DNA of 64,000 nt, from contig DBGCOP010000010.1 of the NCBI GenBank assembly GCA_048360435.1, forward strand, positions 131,782-195,781, read 5' to 3'. Below are positions 43,452 to 52,338 of the stretch, piece after piece. Position 1 is the stretch's first letter. Every line of letters begins with the position of its first letter. Origin of the DNA: Limenecus sp048360435. Its GTDB lineage: Bacteria; Cyanobacteriota; Vampirovibrionia; Gastranaerophilales; Gastranaerophilaceae. The notes under the pieces are model-generated. The model ran no database searches and was not told the DNA's origin. It worked only from the letters and a program-made list of their open reading frames with translations. The translations under genes and the position numbers were made by a program.

Positions 43452-44284
43452 ACTCCTGAACCTTTAGGCATATCGATTTTTTTCAAACGTTTTTCAAGCT
43501 TTTTATACCATTTAAGCTTTTGTTTGAATAAATATTCATAATCATCAATATTGCCTCTTCGAATGTCTTCAAACTGGCGGTCACAAAGCTCTTCAAAACT
43601 TTTTTCCAGCTTATGTGTAAGTTCTTTTCTGTCAACATCTTTATCAGTAAGAACATAAGGCTCACCCACTTCGACAAGAACTTCGGGTTTGTCTTCTCTT
43701 AAAAACGTATAATTAACAGCAACAGGTATAAGGTTGATGCCGCCTGCTTTTTTGACAACATTTTTGGCAATATAAGCCATGCCTGTTTGAAATTCTACCG
43801 GTCTGAACATCGGAGGTCTAATAATTCCCTGAGGAAAAATCCAAAGAGATATATCTTTGTCACAAAGCTGTTCAACAGAATATTGAAGAGCTTTCATAGA
43901 TGCTTGAGGTGATTTTTTATTTACTGGGAAAGCACCTGCTTTTGCAAGAATCGGAAAACGATTTAATTCTTCTATCATCATGCGGAGTTTTGAATGGAAA
44001 ACACGGTTGACCATATTATATCCGACTATGCCATCCCACCAATTACAGTGAGGTGCATAGATAATGTTTGCATAATCAGGATTACGCTTTTCATAATTTT
44101 GTTCATTTTTAATTTTTAAAGAAAAGAATCTGTTTTCAAGCATATTATAGAAAAATTGATCGGCAACCCAACCCCAAAAACGGCTGTTTTTGGCTGTTCT
44201 GAATTTTTCATCCCTGTTCCGAAGCTTTGTAGGCGGAACATCGGAATACAATTTTTGATTCTCCTTATGAAGTAAGTTTTCCAA
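43448..44284 (-). CDS. PlsC-like 1-acylglycerol-phosphate acyltransferase
   Basis: The 278-residue protein has the acyltransferase block I as APHCNWWDGIVGY (H-x4-D), a glycine block near RMMIEELNRFPILAKAGAFPV, block III WIFPQGIIRPP and a proline-containing block IV near INLIPVAVNY. It should add an acyl chain to a lysophospholipid or similar acceptor at the inner membrane face. It lacks an obvious long membrane span and ends in a Lys-rich tail (YKKLEKRLKKID), so it is probably peripheral. Which acceptor it uses is not evident. Confidence 0.85.
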   Translation of the reverse strand: MENLLHKENQKLYSDVPPTKLRNRDEKFRTAKNSRFWGWVADQFFYNMLENRFFSLKIKNEQNYEKRNPDYANIIYAPHCNWWDGIVGYNMVNRVFHSKLRMMIEELNRFPILAKAGAFPVNKKSPQASMKALQYSVEQLCDKDISLWIFPQGIIRPPMFRPVEFQTGMAYIAKNVVKKAGGINLIPVAVNYTFLREDKPEVLVEVGEPYVLTDKDVDRKELTHKLEKSFEELCDRQFEDIRRGNIDDYEYLFKQKLKWYKKLEKRLKKIDMPKGSGV

Positions 44285-44352
44285 TGTTTTACAACTCCTT
44301 AAACCTATTCTACCTTGTTATTTCTTTTTTTTGAATAGTTTTAATATTTTTT

Positions 44353-45636
44353 TTACAATTTTAAGTTATTTGTTAATTCAACAGTGAAAACAGGAATTTT
44401 TCTCATATTATCTTTTTTCCCTGCATAAAAATCAAGAAACAGCTTTTCTGAAACAAACATTTCATCTTTGTCTGATAATGAATAATGGAATTTGTATTCT
44501 TGAGACTCTGTTCTGGATTTTAACGGCTTTTTCTTTGAATAAAAACGCTGATTGAAAACTTCGATTGATTTGTTCTCATCTCTCAATTTTGCGATTAAAA
44601 ACAAAGAATTAAAATCATATTTTGAACTATTTTCAATTTTAAATTTAACCTTCAAATTTTTCTTAGTTTTAAAGAAATTTTCTTTATACTTTAAAGAAAT
44701 AATATTAATTTTTACATCATTTTCCGTGATTACATATCTTTTTTGGAAATTTTTGATGATTTTAAGCTTCTGTTTATATAAATCTGTTTCAACATCTTTT
44801 CCATTGTAATAATAGTAATTTATGAGTTTAAGCAGAATTTCTTCATATATATCAAAATTTATTATACCCGGATCAGTCTTGTAAGTTTTCTCCATATAGC
44901 TGTTAGCCTGAATAGGGTCAATGTCTTTATACAAAACAGCAAGTTTATAATAAATTATAGGTGTTTCTTTATACAAAAGTGCTGTCTCAAGACTTTCAAT
45001 TGCATGGTATATGCTGTGATGTCTGTAATCTACATCAGCAATTTTGTTATAACAATCAAGAATACCATTTATAGCCGAATCTTTTTTTGTTGAATCAACT
45101 TTTTTATAATAGAAAAACGCTATTTTATATTGTTTAACTGCATCTTCAAATTTTGATTTTTCCCACAAAGCATCACCAAGATTCATATAAAAATCGCCTT
45201 TTGCAACCAGAAGAGGTTTGTGGTTAGTATTTTTTAATCTTTTTACAATATTCAAAGCCTGATTATATTTGCCTTTTTTTATATACAAATTAGCAAGTCC
45301 AAGATAGGAACTGTAAACTCCATAAGGTGATTTGCTTATTGCTTTTTCATACTGTTCTTCCGCTTGATCATAGCTGAATAACAATTCATATAAGTTGCCC
45401 AATCTGACATTTATGGAATAGTCTCCTGGATTTTTTATAGCTTCTTGATTATATTTTGAGATAAGATAGCCAATCAATTCTGTATCTTTAGCATTATTTG
45501 AAATTTTTGCCAGCATTCTGGAATGATGTTCTGCAATTACTTTTGAACATCCTGTTGCGACTGATGCAATAACAAGAGCAACCAGTAAAGCTATGAGAAT
45601 TGTACGAATATATTCCAGTATTTCTATCTTAGTCAT
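44353..45636 (-). CDS. Membrane-anchored tetratricopeptide-repeat protein
   Basis: An N-terminal span (ILIALLVALVIASVATGC) is followed by TPR-like helices from about residue 60 to 290 (NPGDYSINVRLGNLYELLFS, DQAEEQYEKAIS, YLGLANLYIKKGKYNQAL, FYMNLGDALWEKSKFEDAVK). The last 120 residues are beta-rich (KINIISLKYKENFFKTKKNL). ATGC at the end of the span is a possible lipobox-like cysteine, but the span is too far from the start to be certain. The ATG at 45636 overlaps the mgtC stop by 8 bases, indicating coupling. No partner is known; TPR proteins of this form are usually scaffolds at the cytoplasmic membrane's outer side. Confidence 0.75.
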   Translation of the reverse strand: MTKIEILEYIRTILIALLVALVIASVATGCSKVIAEHHSRMLAKISNNAKDTELIGYLISKYNQEAIKNPGDYSINVRLGNLYELLFSYDQAEEQYEKAISKSPYGVYSSYLGLANLYIKKGKYNQALNIVKRLKNTNHKPLLVAKGDFYMNLGDALWEKSKFEDAVKQYKIAFFYYKKVDSTKKDSAINGILDCYNKIADVDYRHHSIYHAIESLETALLYKETPIIYYKLAVLYKDIDPIQANSYMEKTYKTDPGIINFDIYEEILLKLINYYYYNGKDVETDLYKQKLKIIKNFQKRYVITENDVKINIISLKYKENFFKTKKNLKVKFKIENSSKYDFNSLFLIAKLRDENKSIEVFNQRFYSKKKPLKSRTESQEYKFHYSLSDKDEMFVSEKLFLDFYAGKKDNMRKIPVFTVELTNNLKL

Positions 45637-46339
45637 ATAATTCTTGGATTGAGACAGATTCAATTCCTTCAATTGAGTTTAGTTTATTATGGACACTTTG
45701 TATCGGATTTTTATCTAATAAGTCAAGCTTAAAACTTATTTTCATTAAATCATCAGAAGAACTTGATACACTTTTTTTAATTTCAAAAATTGAATTAAAT
45801 TTTTCAATAACCGACGAATATACTTTTTCAGCAACATCAACATCAGCAAAAAAACTTACTTTGAATTTTCTGGGAGCTTTTGCCCCTCTATGAAGATATT
45901 GTTTTTCAAACATTCTTATTAAAACAAGTGTTCCAACAGCAAGAACTGTACAAATTATTGCCATTGCAGTAAATCCACAGCCACATGCCATACCGATACT
46001 GGCTGTAATCCATAAAGTTGCAGCAGTAGTAAGTCCGTAAATTGAATAGCCATGTCTTAACACAGTACCACCGCCGATAAAACCTATACCTGTTAAAATC
46101 TGTGCAGCTATACGAGCAGGATCAGCCTGAGGACTGTGTGCATAAACAGGAAAAGCATGAATCGATAAAAGAGTAAAAATACAAGACCCCAAACAAACCA
46201 GCATATGTGTTCTTAGACCTGCCCATTTATTTGTGATTTCACGTTCAAAACCTATTGCAAAGCCCAATATAATAGCCAGCAATATATCTAAGAGCATACT
46301 CTTCTCTATAACAAAACTATCAAGAAAAAAATTTTCCAT
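45629..46339 (-). CDS. mgtC: MgtC/SapB family membrane protein
   Basis: The 236 residues begin with four or five spans that contain the MgtC signatures GFAIGFEREITNKWAGLRTHMLV, AAQILTGIGFIGGGTVLRHG and GLTTAATLWITASIGMACGCG, and end in an ACT-like cytosolic domain (KVSFFADVDVAEKVYSSVI). MgtC proteins modulate the F-type ATP synthase and support growth at low magnesium. It is co-transcribed with oppB-oppC upstream (9 bases from the oppC stop) and with the TPR gene downstream. Confidence 0.92.
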   Translation of the reverse strand: MENFFLDSFVIEKSMLLDILLAIILGFAIGFEREITNKWAGLRTHMLVCLGSCIFTLLSIHAFPVYAHSPQADPARIAAQILTGIGFIGGGTVLRHGYSIYGLTTAATLWITASIGMACGCGFTAMAIICTVLAVGTLVLIRMFEKQYLHRGAKAPRKFKVSFFADVDVAEKVYSSVIEKFNSIFEIKKSVSSSSDDLMKISFKLDLLDKNPIQSVHNKLNSIEGIESVSIQELYD

Positions 46340-46348
46340 TAATTTATC

Positions 46349-47419
46349 TTATCTCATTTTACTCTTTGGATCCAATATGTCTCTTATTGTATCACCTATG
46401 AGGTTAAAAGATAAGACTGCAATAAAAATTAAAAATCCGGGTGTTAAAAGCCATGGGCGATAAATTATATTTACATACTCCTGTGCTTCTTTTAGCATAT
46501 TACCCCAGCTGGCATCCGGCTGTTGTATCCCGAGTCCCAAAAAGCTCAAACCTGATTCGGCAAGTATATATGAAGGAACACTCAAAGTCATTGCCACTAT
46601 CACATAGCTCAATGTCTGAGGCAGCAGATGTTTTATGATTATTCTCAATTTTGAAGCACCGATAGATTCTGCCGCTTGAACAAATTCCTGATTTTTAATG
46701 GATAATACCATACCTCTGACAACACGTGAAAAACCAGCCCACCCTATCAAAGCGAGTATTACTGTAATTAAAGCAAACCTCTGTATACTTGTCATATTTG
46801 TCGGCAAAATAGCAGCAAGGATAATTAAAAGATAAAAACTCGGAATGGACATTATAGCTTCACTGACTCTCATCATCAAATTATCCGCAATACCGCCCAA
46901 ATATCCCGAAATACCGCCATATATCATACCGAGAGGAAACGAAATAAACAAAGCCAAAAACCCGATTGTTAACGAAATTCTTCCGCCAAAAAGAATTCTT
47001 GAAAATATATCTCTGCCATTAATATCCGTACCAAGAAGAAACAACCTTCCCTCCGGCTCAACAGTAACAAGATGTCTGTTCACAGGCAAAATTCCCAAGA
47101 ATTTGTAAGGTTCACCTTTTGAAAAAAATTTCAGGTAATATTTCTTAGATCTGTCTAATTTATAAGTAATTTTTAATTCTTCCTGATTAAAATATCTTTT
47201 GTAATTGTATGTATAAGGTTTTGAAAATTTTCCGTTTTCATCTATTGTAAAAACTTTAGAAGGAGGAACATAAGCTCTGTGTCTGTCAGAAAATTCTTTT
47301 GAATAGGGTGCCAGAAAATCCGCAAACAAAATAATCAAATACAAAAATACAAGTACAAGAAGGGCGAGAGTGGAATATTTATCTTTAAATATTTGAGAAA
47401 GAATGCTATTTTTTTTCAT
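46349..47419 (-). CDS. oppC: Peptide ABC transporter permease, OppC/DppC type
   Basis: The 356-residue permease has an extended N-terminal part (LADFLAPYSKEFSDRHRAYVPPS) and the typical second half with the EAA loop as EFVQAAESIGASKLRIIIKHLLPQTL, ending in NLIGDTIRDILDPKSK. It pairs with OppB, whose TGA overlaps this ATG (ATGA). An insert at residues 50-105 is longer than usual. No substrate-binding protein or ATPase gene is next to the pair. Confidence 0.92.
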   Translation of the reverse strand: MKKNSILSQIFKDKYSTLALLVLVFLYLIILFADFLAPYSKEFSDRHRAYVPPSKVFTIDENGKFSKPYTYNYKRYFNQEELKITYKLDRSKKYYLKFFSKGEPYKFLGILPVNRHLVTVEPEGRLFLLGTDINGRDIFSRILFGGRISLTIGFLALFISFPLGMIYGGISGYLGGIADNLMMRVSEAIMSIPSFYLLIILAAILPTNMTSIQRFALITVILALIGWAGFSRVVRGMVLSIKNQEFVQAAESIGASKLRIIIKHLLPQTLSYVIVAMTLSVPSYILAESGLSFLGLGIQQPDASWGNMLKEAQEYVNIIYRPWLLTPGFLIFIAVLSFNLIGDTIRDILDPKSKMR

Positions 47420-48387
47420 CAGTTTACACTCACTCTCGGATCAACAATTTTCAATAAAATATCTGCGAGCAAATTTCCTGCAACAAGCATCACTGTTCCC
47501 ATCATCAAAGAAGCCATAACAAGATTTATATCCGACTTCATAACAGCTTCAAGAATCAGCCTTCCCAAACCGGGATATTGAAAAACATATTCAGTGAGAG
47601 CCGCACCGCTCAAAAGTGTAGCAAACTCAAATCCCAAAAGTGTTACCATAGGATTGATTGCATTTCTCAGTGCATGTTTATATATTACCTTGTTTTCGCT
47701 CAAGCCTTTTGCTCTGGCAAATTTTATATAATCAGCACCCAGCACATCAAGCAGATTTCCTCTCATCTGTCTTTGAAGACCTGAAAGAGAAATAGTAAAA
47801 AGCACAATCACAGGAAGCACAAGATGATGCACTATATCTATAACTTTATGCAGAGGTGAAAAAGATGAAAAGTTATAACAAGTTAATCCTCCTGTGGGAA
47901 ACCAGCCCGTTTTAACAGCAAAAATCAACAACAACAAAGCAAAGAAAAAGGAGGGAATAGCCATACCTATACTGGTGATTACGGTCAAAATTCTGTCTAT
48001 GGGTTTTTTCCAATTCAAAGCAGCATAAATCCCAAGCGGAATTCCCACAAGCCATGTCAGAAGAATTACAACAGAAGTCAAAAGAAGTGTGTTAGGAATT
48101 CTTTCCATTAATTTTGAACTCACTTTCTCTCCCGTAACAGTAACCCCCAGATCTCCCTTCAAAAAGCTTTTCAACCACAAGCCATATTGAACTATTTTAG
48201 GTTTATCCAATCCGAGTCTTTGTTGTTCCGCTTTTAATGTTTCCTGAGAAATTGACGGATTTAATCTCAATTCACCTAAAGGATCAACAGGGCTCATTCG
48301 TATTATGAAAAAACTGATGATAGATACCAGAAAAAGCAATGGTATCGCCTGTAAAAATCTTTTTATAATATACACAAACATTTGCAT
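47419..48387 (-). CDS. oppB: Peptide ABC transporter permease, OppB/DppB type
   Basis: The 322 residues show the OppB N-terminus FVYIIKRFLQAIPLLFLVSIISF, then FIIRMSPVDPLGE, and the EAA loop ADYIKFARAKGLSENKVIYKHALRNAINPM. It forms the membrane channel with OppC for import of oligopeptides or nickel-type substrates. The stop TGA at 47419-47421 is shared with the oppC start and shows that TGA is a stop codon in this genome. Confidence 0.92.
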   Translation of the reverse strand: MQMFVYIIKRFLQAIPLLFLVSIISFFIIRMSPVDPLGELRLNPSISQETLKAEQQRLGLDKPKIVQYGLWLKSFLKGDLGVTVTGEKVSSKLMERIPNTLLLTSVVILLTWLVGIPLGIYAALNWKKPIDRILTVITSIGMAIPSFFFALLLLIFAVKTGWFPTGGLTCYNFSSFSPLHKVIDIVHHLVLPVIVLFTISLSGLQRQMRGNLLDVLGADYIKFARAKGLSENKVIYKHALRNAINPMVTLLGFEFATLLSGAALTEYVFQYPGLGRLILEAVMKSDINLVMASLMMGTVMLVAGNLLADILLKIVDPRVSVN

Positions 48388-48442
48388 ACAACTATTTTAC
48401 TAGACGATAACAGTTTTGCAATTAGTTTACTGTCGAATTGTT

Positions 48443-49996
48443 TTAAACATTTTCGTTGTCCACAAAATTTCTATATTGCAAAGCCTGTGCAATATGTGAA
48501 CTTTCAATGTTTTCTGAATTTTCTAAATCCGCAATAGTTCTTGACAATTTTAAAATTCTGTCATAAGAACGACCGGAAAGATTGAACTTTTGAATTGCAG
48601 TTCTCAAAAGTTTTTCACCTGCTTCATCAAGTTTACAAAATATCTTAATCAGCTCTGCATTTAATTGTGCATTTGTTAAGACAGGGTAATTTTTGTAACG
48701 TTCAACCTGAATTTCTCTGGCTTTAACAACTCTTTTTCTTATGTCGGCAGAACTTTCGGATTTATAATTTTTGTTCAAAAGTTCATCAGAGGTTAATCTT
48801 GGAACCTCGATTTGTATATCAATTCTATCCAGAAGAGGTCCTGAAAGTCTTGAACGATAACGTTGTATCTGAAAATCATTGCATGTGCATTGCTTTTTAG
48901 AATCACCCAAATAACCGCAAGGACAAGGATTCATAGCACCTAAAAGCATAAAATCCGCAGGATATTTAATCCGTGTTTGTGCACGGGAAATAACAACTTC
49001 ACCATCTTCTAAAGGCTGTCTCAAAACCTCCAGAACACTTCTCGGAAATTCAACAATCTCATCCAAAAACAAAACTCCTCTGTGTGCAAGAGTAATCTCA
49101 CCGGGTTTTGCTTTAGGACCTCCACCGATAATTCCGACAGAAGAAGCTGTATGATGAACAGTACGAAAAGGTCTTTTATTAACAAGCGGATTATCATTGT
49201 TTAACAAGCCTGAAACACTGTATATTTTTGTCAATTCAATAGCTTCTTCAAGTTCCAGAGGCGGTAATATAGAAGCAAAACTTTTTGACAAAAGTGTTTT
49301 TCCTGAACCGGGAGGCCCCATCATCAAAATATTATGTCCGCCGGCAGCAGCTATTTCCAGGGCTTTTTTAGCTTTTATCTGACCTTTTATATCTTTAAAG
49401 TCAAAGGAAAAATGTGAAGTTGTATAATCATTCAGATAGTCTTTTACATCAACCTCACAAAAATCCAACTCTTTTCTGTTTTGCTGCTCAAAAGCAAAAT
49501 GTGAAGCTACATCCGTTAAATTTTCGGCATATAGAACCTTAATGCCCTGAACAAGAGCAGCCTCTTTTGCATTAGCTTTGGGCACAACAACCTGTTCCAC
49601 ATTAAAATCTTTCAAGCCTGACACGATAGGCAAAATACCGCTCACACTTCGCAAAGAACCATCTAGAGACAATTCACCAATAAAAGCCGTATTTTTAATA
49701 AGCTCTTCGCTCACGATTCCGTCTCTTGCCAGTATTCCCATAGCAATCGGCAAATCATAGTTTGTGCCTGCTTTTTTAATATCAGCAGGCGCAAGATTGA
49801 TTACCACCTTCTGATTTGGAAATTGAAAGCCTGAATTTTTTATCGCAGAACGCACACGTTCTTTTGCCTCTGAAACAGCCGTATCAGGTAAACCAACAAT
49901 TACCACTGAAGGAATGGACTGGACAAAATCCACCTCTACAAGTATTTTGTATGAGTTTATTCCAATGACAGTAGATGTTACAACTTGAGATACCAT
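48443..49996 (-). CDS. comM: YifB/ComM-family Mg-chelatase-like AAA+ ATPase
   Basis: The 517-residue protein has an N-terminal ChlI/Lon-like domain (VEVDFVQSIPSVVIVGLPDTAVSEAKERV), a AAA+ core with Walker A MMGPPGSGKT and Walker B GVLFLDEI plus the zinc-like CNDFQIQRYRSRLSGPLLDRIDI, and a C-terminal Mg-chelatase domain (GRSYDRILKLSRTIADL). ComM is a hexameric helicase promoting branch migration in natural transformation. ruvA follows upstream in the transcript after 29 bases, and comF and pilT are also in the window. Confidence 0.94.
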   Translation of the reverse strand: MVSQVVTSTVIGINSYKILVEVDFVQSIPSVVIVGLPDTAVSEAKERVRSAIKNSGFQFPNQKVVINLAPADIKKAGTNYDLPIAMGILARDGIVSEELIKNTAFIGELSLDGSLRSVSGILPIVSGLKDFNVEQVVVPKANAKEAALVQGIKVLYAENLTDVASHFAFEQQNRKELDFCEVDVKDYLNDYTTSHFSFDFKDIKGQIKAKKALEIAAAGGHNILMMGPPGSGKTLLSKSFASILPPLELEEAIELTKIYSVSGLLNNDNPLVNKRPFRTVHHTASSVGIIGGGPKAKPGEITLAHRGVLFLDEIVEFPRSVLEVLRQPLEDGEVVISRAQTRIKYPADFMLLGAMNPCPCGYLGDSKKQCTCNDFQIQRYRSRLSGPLLDRIDIQIEVPRLTSDELLNKNYKSESSADIRKRVVKAREIQVERYKNYPVLTNAQLNAELIKIFCKLDEAGEKLLRTAIQKFNLSGRSYDRILKLSRTIADLENSENIESSHIAQALQYRNFVDNENV

Positions 49997-50025
49997 TATA
50001 GACCTATTTTATCACAAAACTTCCA

Positions 50026-50667
50026 TTAGAATTGGGCAAGATTTTGAAGAGCTTCCTTCAAAATTTCTTCCGCAGAATTTTTTTTCAATGCGGTTTTCAA
50101 TGCAACCTTAATTGCATTTTTTGCCTCTTCAGATGAATAACCCAACGACAGAAGTACTGCTTGTGCTTCAGAAACAGCTTCATTTGAAACTTCTTTTGAA
50201 CCGGCAATTTCAGAAACATCTGAAATATCAACAGGTGCTGATTTTTGCCAGTTAATAAGTTTATCTTTGAGTTCAAGAATTATTTTTTGTGCAAGTTTCG
50301 GACCAACGCCTTTTGCTCTCGAAAGTTCTTTATAATCACCTCTGATAACTGCGGAAATCAAATCATAACCTGAAAATTCATCAAGAAGTACAAGTGCAAC
50401 CTTCATTCCAACCCCTGAAACACTCAAAAGTATATTGAAGATATCCCTGTCTTCTTTATTCAAAAATCCGCACAAAAGCATTGCATCTTCTCTGTGAATC
50501 AAAGTAGTAAAAACTTTCACCTGTGAATTTTCCTCGCCGGCAAGATTCACGGTTCTTGTGGTAGTGTTCACCGCATATCCGATATTATTGTTCTCAACAA
50601 TTATCAACGCACCTTTTGTAGTGCATGGCTGTTTTGAAACTAATGTACCTTTGATGTAGTCCAGCAT
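50026..50667 (-). CDS. ruvA: Holliday junction DNA helicase subunit RuvA
   Basis: The 213-residue protein fits RuvA: N-terminal OB fold (MLDYIKGTLVSK), the HhH region FNILLSVSGVGMKVALVLLDEF and AKGVGPKLAQKIILELKDKL, and the C-terminal RuvB-binding three-helix domain (AQAVLLSLGYSSEEAKNAIK). It recognises four-way junctions and loads RuvB. AAGGA precedes the ATG. Its start overlaps the bioB end by 28 bases; ruvB is not in the window. Confidence 0.96.
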   Translation of the reverse strand: MLDYIKGTLVSKQPCTTKGALIIVENNNIGYAVNTTTRTVNLAGEENSQVKVFTTLIHREDAMLLCGFLNKEDRDIFNILLSVSGVGMKVALVLLDEFSGYDLISAVIRGDYKELSRAKGVGPKLAQKIILELKDKLINWQKSAPVDISDVSEIAGSKEVSNEAVSEAQAVLLSLGYSSEEAKNAIKVALKTALKKNSAEEILKEALQNLAQF

Positions 50668-51575
50668 AATATATCCTTTTTGAGTTTTTTAATTGTTTCT
50701 ATGTCTTCTTCCGGTTTTTTACCTATTGTAGTAAGGTAATTTCCTATCATTATTCCTTCAACGCAAGAGTTTAATGCTCTTTCCTGATTTTCTTGAGAAA
50801 GTCTCATTCTTCCGCCGCAAAATCTTAAAACAGAATCAGGATTTGCAATTTTAAATATTGCAAGTGTTCTTAAAATATTCTCTTCATCTATTTTATCAAA
50901 ATAGTTTTCAAAAGGAGTATGAGCTATTGGCATAAGTATATTTATCGGAATCGAATCAGGTTGAATTTCAGCAAGATCCAGAGCCATTTCAACCCTTTGT
51001 TCAACACTTTCACCCATACCCAAAATCACACCGCAGCATAGTTCCATGCCATATTTTTTTACCAGTTTACAGGTATTTATCCTTTCATCAAAGGTATGTG
51101 TCGTACACACTTCGTGATAATAAGAGCGACAAGTATTAATATTATGATGAAATCTCACAAGTCCTGCTTCTTTTAATTTTTTAGCTTGCTCTTCATTTAA
51201 AATGCCTATTGATGCACAACTTTTTATACCATCAATTTTATTTACTTCTTTTATCATTTCAAGCATTTTATCAAAATCACTCTCATCAGGAGTTTTTCCG
51301 GATGTCACAATTGCAAAACGCGATGCCATATTCTTTTTTGATTCTTGTGCTGTTTCTCTTACAGAATTAATACTTACAAGAGGAAAAGAATCAATTTCTG
51401 TATTATAGTGAGAGCTTTGGGCACAATATTTACAATTCTGAGAACATTTTCCGTTTCTGGCATTTATAAGTGAACAAAATTCCACAGTATTTTTTATATA
51501 TTTTGAAGATAACTGCAAAAGACTGTCCAAGTCAGATTTATATAATTTTAACAATTCTTCATTATTCATAATCAT
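50640..51575 (-). CDS. bioB: Biotin synthase
   Basis: BioB is a radical SAM enzyme that inserts sulfur into dethiobiotin. The radical-SAM triad is present as CSQNCKYCAQ (C-x3-C-x2-C) after INARNGK, followed by CASIGILNEEQAKKLKEAGL, HHNINTCRSYYHEV, CCGVILGMGES and FCGGRMRLS with the conserved Arg. Length is about 311 residues with the ATG at 51575; two in-frame ATGs and one TTG lie within 24 bases and no clear binding site decides among them. No other bio gene is near, so biotin precursors may be imported or made elsewhere; biotin serves the acetyl-CoA carboxylase encoded at 14952-16789. Confidence 0.93.
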   Translation of the reverse strand: MIMNNEELLKLYKSDLDSLLQLSSKYIKNTVEFCSLINARNGKCSQNCKYCAQSSHYNTEIDSFPLVSINSVRETAQESKKNMASRFAIVTSGKTPDESDFDKMLEMIKEVNKIDGIKSCASIGILNEEQAKKLKEAGLVRFHHNINTCRSYYHEVCTTHTFDERINTCKLVKKYGMELCCGVILGMGESVEQRVEMALDLAEIQPDSIPINILMPIAHTPFENYFDKIDEENILRTLAIFKIANPDSVLRFCGGRMRLSQENQERALNSCVEGIMIGNYLTTIGKKPEEDIETIKKLKKDILCWTTSKVH

Positions 51576-51643
51576 AAAGCCATAATATAACAAACAGCAG
51601 ACAATTTATATGTGTCTGCTGTTTATGTTTTTATATTCTTAAA

Positions 51644-52270
51644 TTATAATGACCATTTTTGTCTTAAATTTTTTGAATTGTTTAAAAGAGTATCAATAAT
51701 TTTTTCAGGTGTTTCTTTTTTCAAAGCTATATTTATAAAAGATCTCATAGATAATGGTTTAGCCGCACTTTTTCTATTGGCAAACTTGTCTTTTAAAAGA
51801 GTTAAAGTCTCTTTAACATATTTTTCATCTGAATCATTCATGCCGTGTTTTTTCAAAATCTCAAACACACCTTGCTGATTAGCACCGGTTTTTTTATATT
51901 TGTTCAAAAGTTCTGTTTCTGTTTTAGAAAATTGAGGTGATTTTTTAAGTGCATTCTTGGCTTTATTAATCATGCCTGTTGTTTTTTCAGACACTTTATC
52001 AAAGATTTCACTGCCCTTTTTTGTTACAGGTTCCATGGTTTTATTCAATTTTTTCATTGAATCTTGAACAAATTTGTTTTTGGCAATTTGTTTCTTAAAA
52101 GCAAAAGCCAAAGCTGCTGCACCAACAAGAATTCCGGCTGTAATTAAAATACCTTTATGGCTCTTTTTTTCTTCAGAATTAGGTTTTGTTCCAAAGCTGA
52201 CTGCATTGTTTTTTGCAGGTTTACAGCAATCAATATTATTATTTTTAAAATTTATAGCTCTTATTGACAT
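51644..52270 (-). CDS. Hypothetical protein with one membrane segment and Lys-rich repeats
   Basis: The 208 residues are not recognised. The N-terminus (NNIDCCKPAKNNAVSFGTKP) is followed by a hydrophobic Gly/Ala segment at about 40-58 (ILITAGILVGAAALAFAF) and then a long Lys-rich helical part (KKLNKTMEPVTKKGSEIFDK, MINKAKNALKK). AAGGAG lies before the ATG, so the frame is real. The F-G-x-K/N-P motif near the N-terminus recalls short tags seen in many small proteins of this bacterial group, but I cannot give a role. Confidence 0.65.
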   Translation of the reverse strand: MSIRAINFKNNNIDCCKPAKNNAVSFGTKPNSEEKKSHKGILITAGILVGAAALAFAFKKQIAKNKFVQDSMKKLNKTMEPVTKKGSEIFDKVSEKTTGMINKAKNALKKSPQFSKTETELLNKYKKTGANQQGVFEILKKHGMNDSDEKYVKETLTLLKDKFANRKSAAKPLSMRSFINIALKKETPEKIIDTLLNNSKNLRQKWSL

Positions 52271-52338
52271 TATTTTCTCCTTAATTATTCATGTAGCCTA
52301 AAAAGCATAAAATATTAATTTTGCTAATAAGAAGCATT

